From positions 1-64,000 of the forward strand of contig DHGP01000004.1 of assembly GCA_002402825.1 (NCBI GenBank): 64,000 bases of DNA. The letters run 5' to 3'. This DNA comes from Firmicutes bacterium UBA4795 (GTDB lineage Bacteria; Bacillota; Desulfotomaculia; Desulfotomaculales; Nap2-2B). The notes beneath the pieces are model-generated. The model had not been told where the DNA came from and ran no database searches. It worked only from the letters and a program-made list of their open reading frames with translations. A program made the translations under genes and the position numbers. Of this stretch, positions 63,342-64,000 are shown one piece after another (within the stretch, counting starts at the first letter, position 1; each line of letters starts with the position of its first letter).

Positions 63342-64000
63342 TTAAGAAGTTCTTTTGTAGACTTCCCTGACGGCTACAAGGAAATGATTTACCAGGTGGG
63401 GGTCGTAAAAAGTGCCGGCATGCTTTTTTAATTCCAAACAGGCTTCAGAAAATTTTAAGGCGTTCCGGTAGGGGCGGTCGGTGGTCATGGCGTCAAAGCT
63501 ATCGGCCAAGCGCAATATGCGGGATAAAAGCGGGATACTCTCTCCTTTTAGGCCGTCGGGGTAGCCTGTGCCGTCGTAATTTTCGTGGTGGGAACGGATA
63601 ACCGGTCCTATTTCCTTTAAGGCAACCAGCATTTGGATAACTTCGTTGCCCCAAACGGTGTGGTTTTTCATTGTTTCCCATTCAGTTTTATTTAAAGGAC
63701 CTTCTTTATTTAAAACGGCGGCTTTTATTTCAATTTTACCTATATCATGCAAGTAGGCCCCGTAACGTAAGACATCCTTTTCTTCTTCGGAAAGGGCTAA
63801 TCTTTCCCCTAAAGCCAGGGCATAAGACATAACTCTTTCCGAGTGCCCAAAGGTGTACCTGTCCCGGGCGTTAATAAGGGCCACCAGAGCCTGCAGCGCA
63901 GGATAAGCATCTTTTACTTTTAGGGTGCTAATTTCACTTAAGACAGATTTGTAAAGGTAAGCTTTATCCAGGCTGTACTTTATTCTAAATAAATCATTTT
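63342..64000 (-). CDS. HD-GYP domain phosphodiesterase, 5' end beyond the window
   Basis: The frame is open to the window edge, so the N-terminal sensor part is not visible; GTG 63884 is only an internal codon. The visible 218 residues hold a linker helix and then an HD-GYP domain: DRYTFGHSERV, AYLHDIGKIEI, the HHENYDGTGYPDGLKGE motif and RILRLADSFDAMTTDRPYR. It probably hydrolyses cyclic di-GMP. All HD-GYP motif residues are present. Confidence 0.93.
   Translation of the reverse strand, partial: NDLFRIKYSLDKAYLYKSVLSEISTLKVKDAYPALQALVALINARDRYTFGHSERVMSYALALGERLALSEEEKDVLRYGAYLHDIGKIEIKAAVLNKEGPLNKTEWETMKNHTVWGNEVIQMLVALKEIGPVIRSHHENYDGTGYPDGLKGESIPLLSRILRLADSFDAMTTDRPYRNALKFSEACLELKKHAGTFYDPHLVNHFLVAVREVYKRTS

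Overview
The window looks like chromosomal DNA of a low-to-moderate GC, anaerobic, endospore-forming Firmicute, probably a Peptococcaceae / Desulfotomaculum-like member of the Clostridia. The evidence is the ctsR-mcsA-mcsB-clpC-radA-disA-carD-PIN/TRAM-ispDF-cysS-rlmB-yacP gene order, the sporulation genes spoIIAA-spoIIAB-sigF and spoVAC-spoVAD-spoVAE, SPOCS-domain proteins, a SCIFF ranthipeptide and frequent TTG/GTG starts behind strong Shine-Dalgarno (SD) sequences. The genus cannot be fixed from sequence reading alone.

Layout. 0.4-13.6 kb: stress and housekeeping cluster (CtsR regulon, RadA, c-di-AMP synthase DisA, CarD, PIN/TRAM protein, fused IspDF, CysS, RlmB, YacP/Rae1). 13.6-14.7 kb: tRNA-Gly(CCC), a tyrosine-recombinase remnant and a hicBA toxin-antitoxin pair. 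14.7-18.0 kb: SCIFF peptide, its radical SAM maturase, a TPR membrane protein and a membrane-anchored HEVTH metallopeptidase. 18.3-21.3 kb: TreT-like glycosyltransferase, HIT protein, acyl-CoA dehydrogenase. 21.5-30.4 kb: spore-related block (two SPOCS proteins, L,D-transpeptidase, spoIIA operon, dodecin, spoVA operon, small carbohydrate-binding protein). 30.7-34.4 kb: TrpB2, a GC-richer manC plus topoisomerase III fragment that look acquired, then pyrF. 34.5-44.3 kb: class A PBP, tRNA-Leu(CAA), ADP-forming acyl-CoA synthetase behind a structured leader, adenine deaminase, phosphoesterase, MinJ-like PDZ protein and a Ctp protease. 44.5-48.2 kb: ftsE-ftsX-envC, then an orphan transketolase C-terminal subunit. 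48.3-55.7 kb: DUF4125-rtcB, slipin-nfeD, DUF4416, citramalate synthase and a conserved unknown. 55.8-64 kb: MBL hydrolase, cupin, SCP2 proteins, GAPDH, isochorismatase-like hydrolase, PHP phosphatase, DnaD- and DnaC-like replication proteins, an antitoxin fragment and a truncated HD-GYP protein.

Structure the gene list does not explain: (i) a dispersed family of 7-bp-phased repeats (GARGTTC-like) arranged as inverted arms, at 21-148, 12187-12300 and 48227-48303 with a short remnant at 34444-34457; (ii) a family of GC-armed palindromes with a GTTAAATTTAAC-type core at 30551, 51152 and 62167; (iii) three genes whose natural N-terminus has an SD but no ATG/GTG/TTG at the expected place (ATT near 17112, ATT/ATA near 46122, ACG at 52946); (iv) a leader at 37096-37165 with mutually exclusive pairings ahead of a T-run; (v) a SCIFF peptide that lost one canonical Cys but keeps the residues I expect to be crosslinked.

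All calls come from reading motifs and context; no database search was run.
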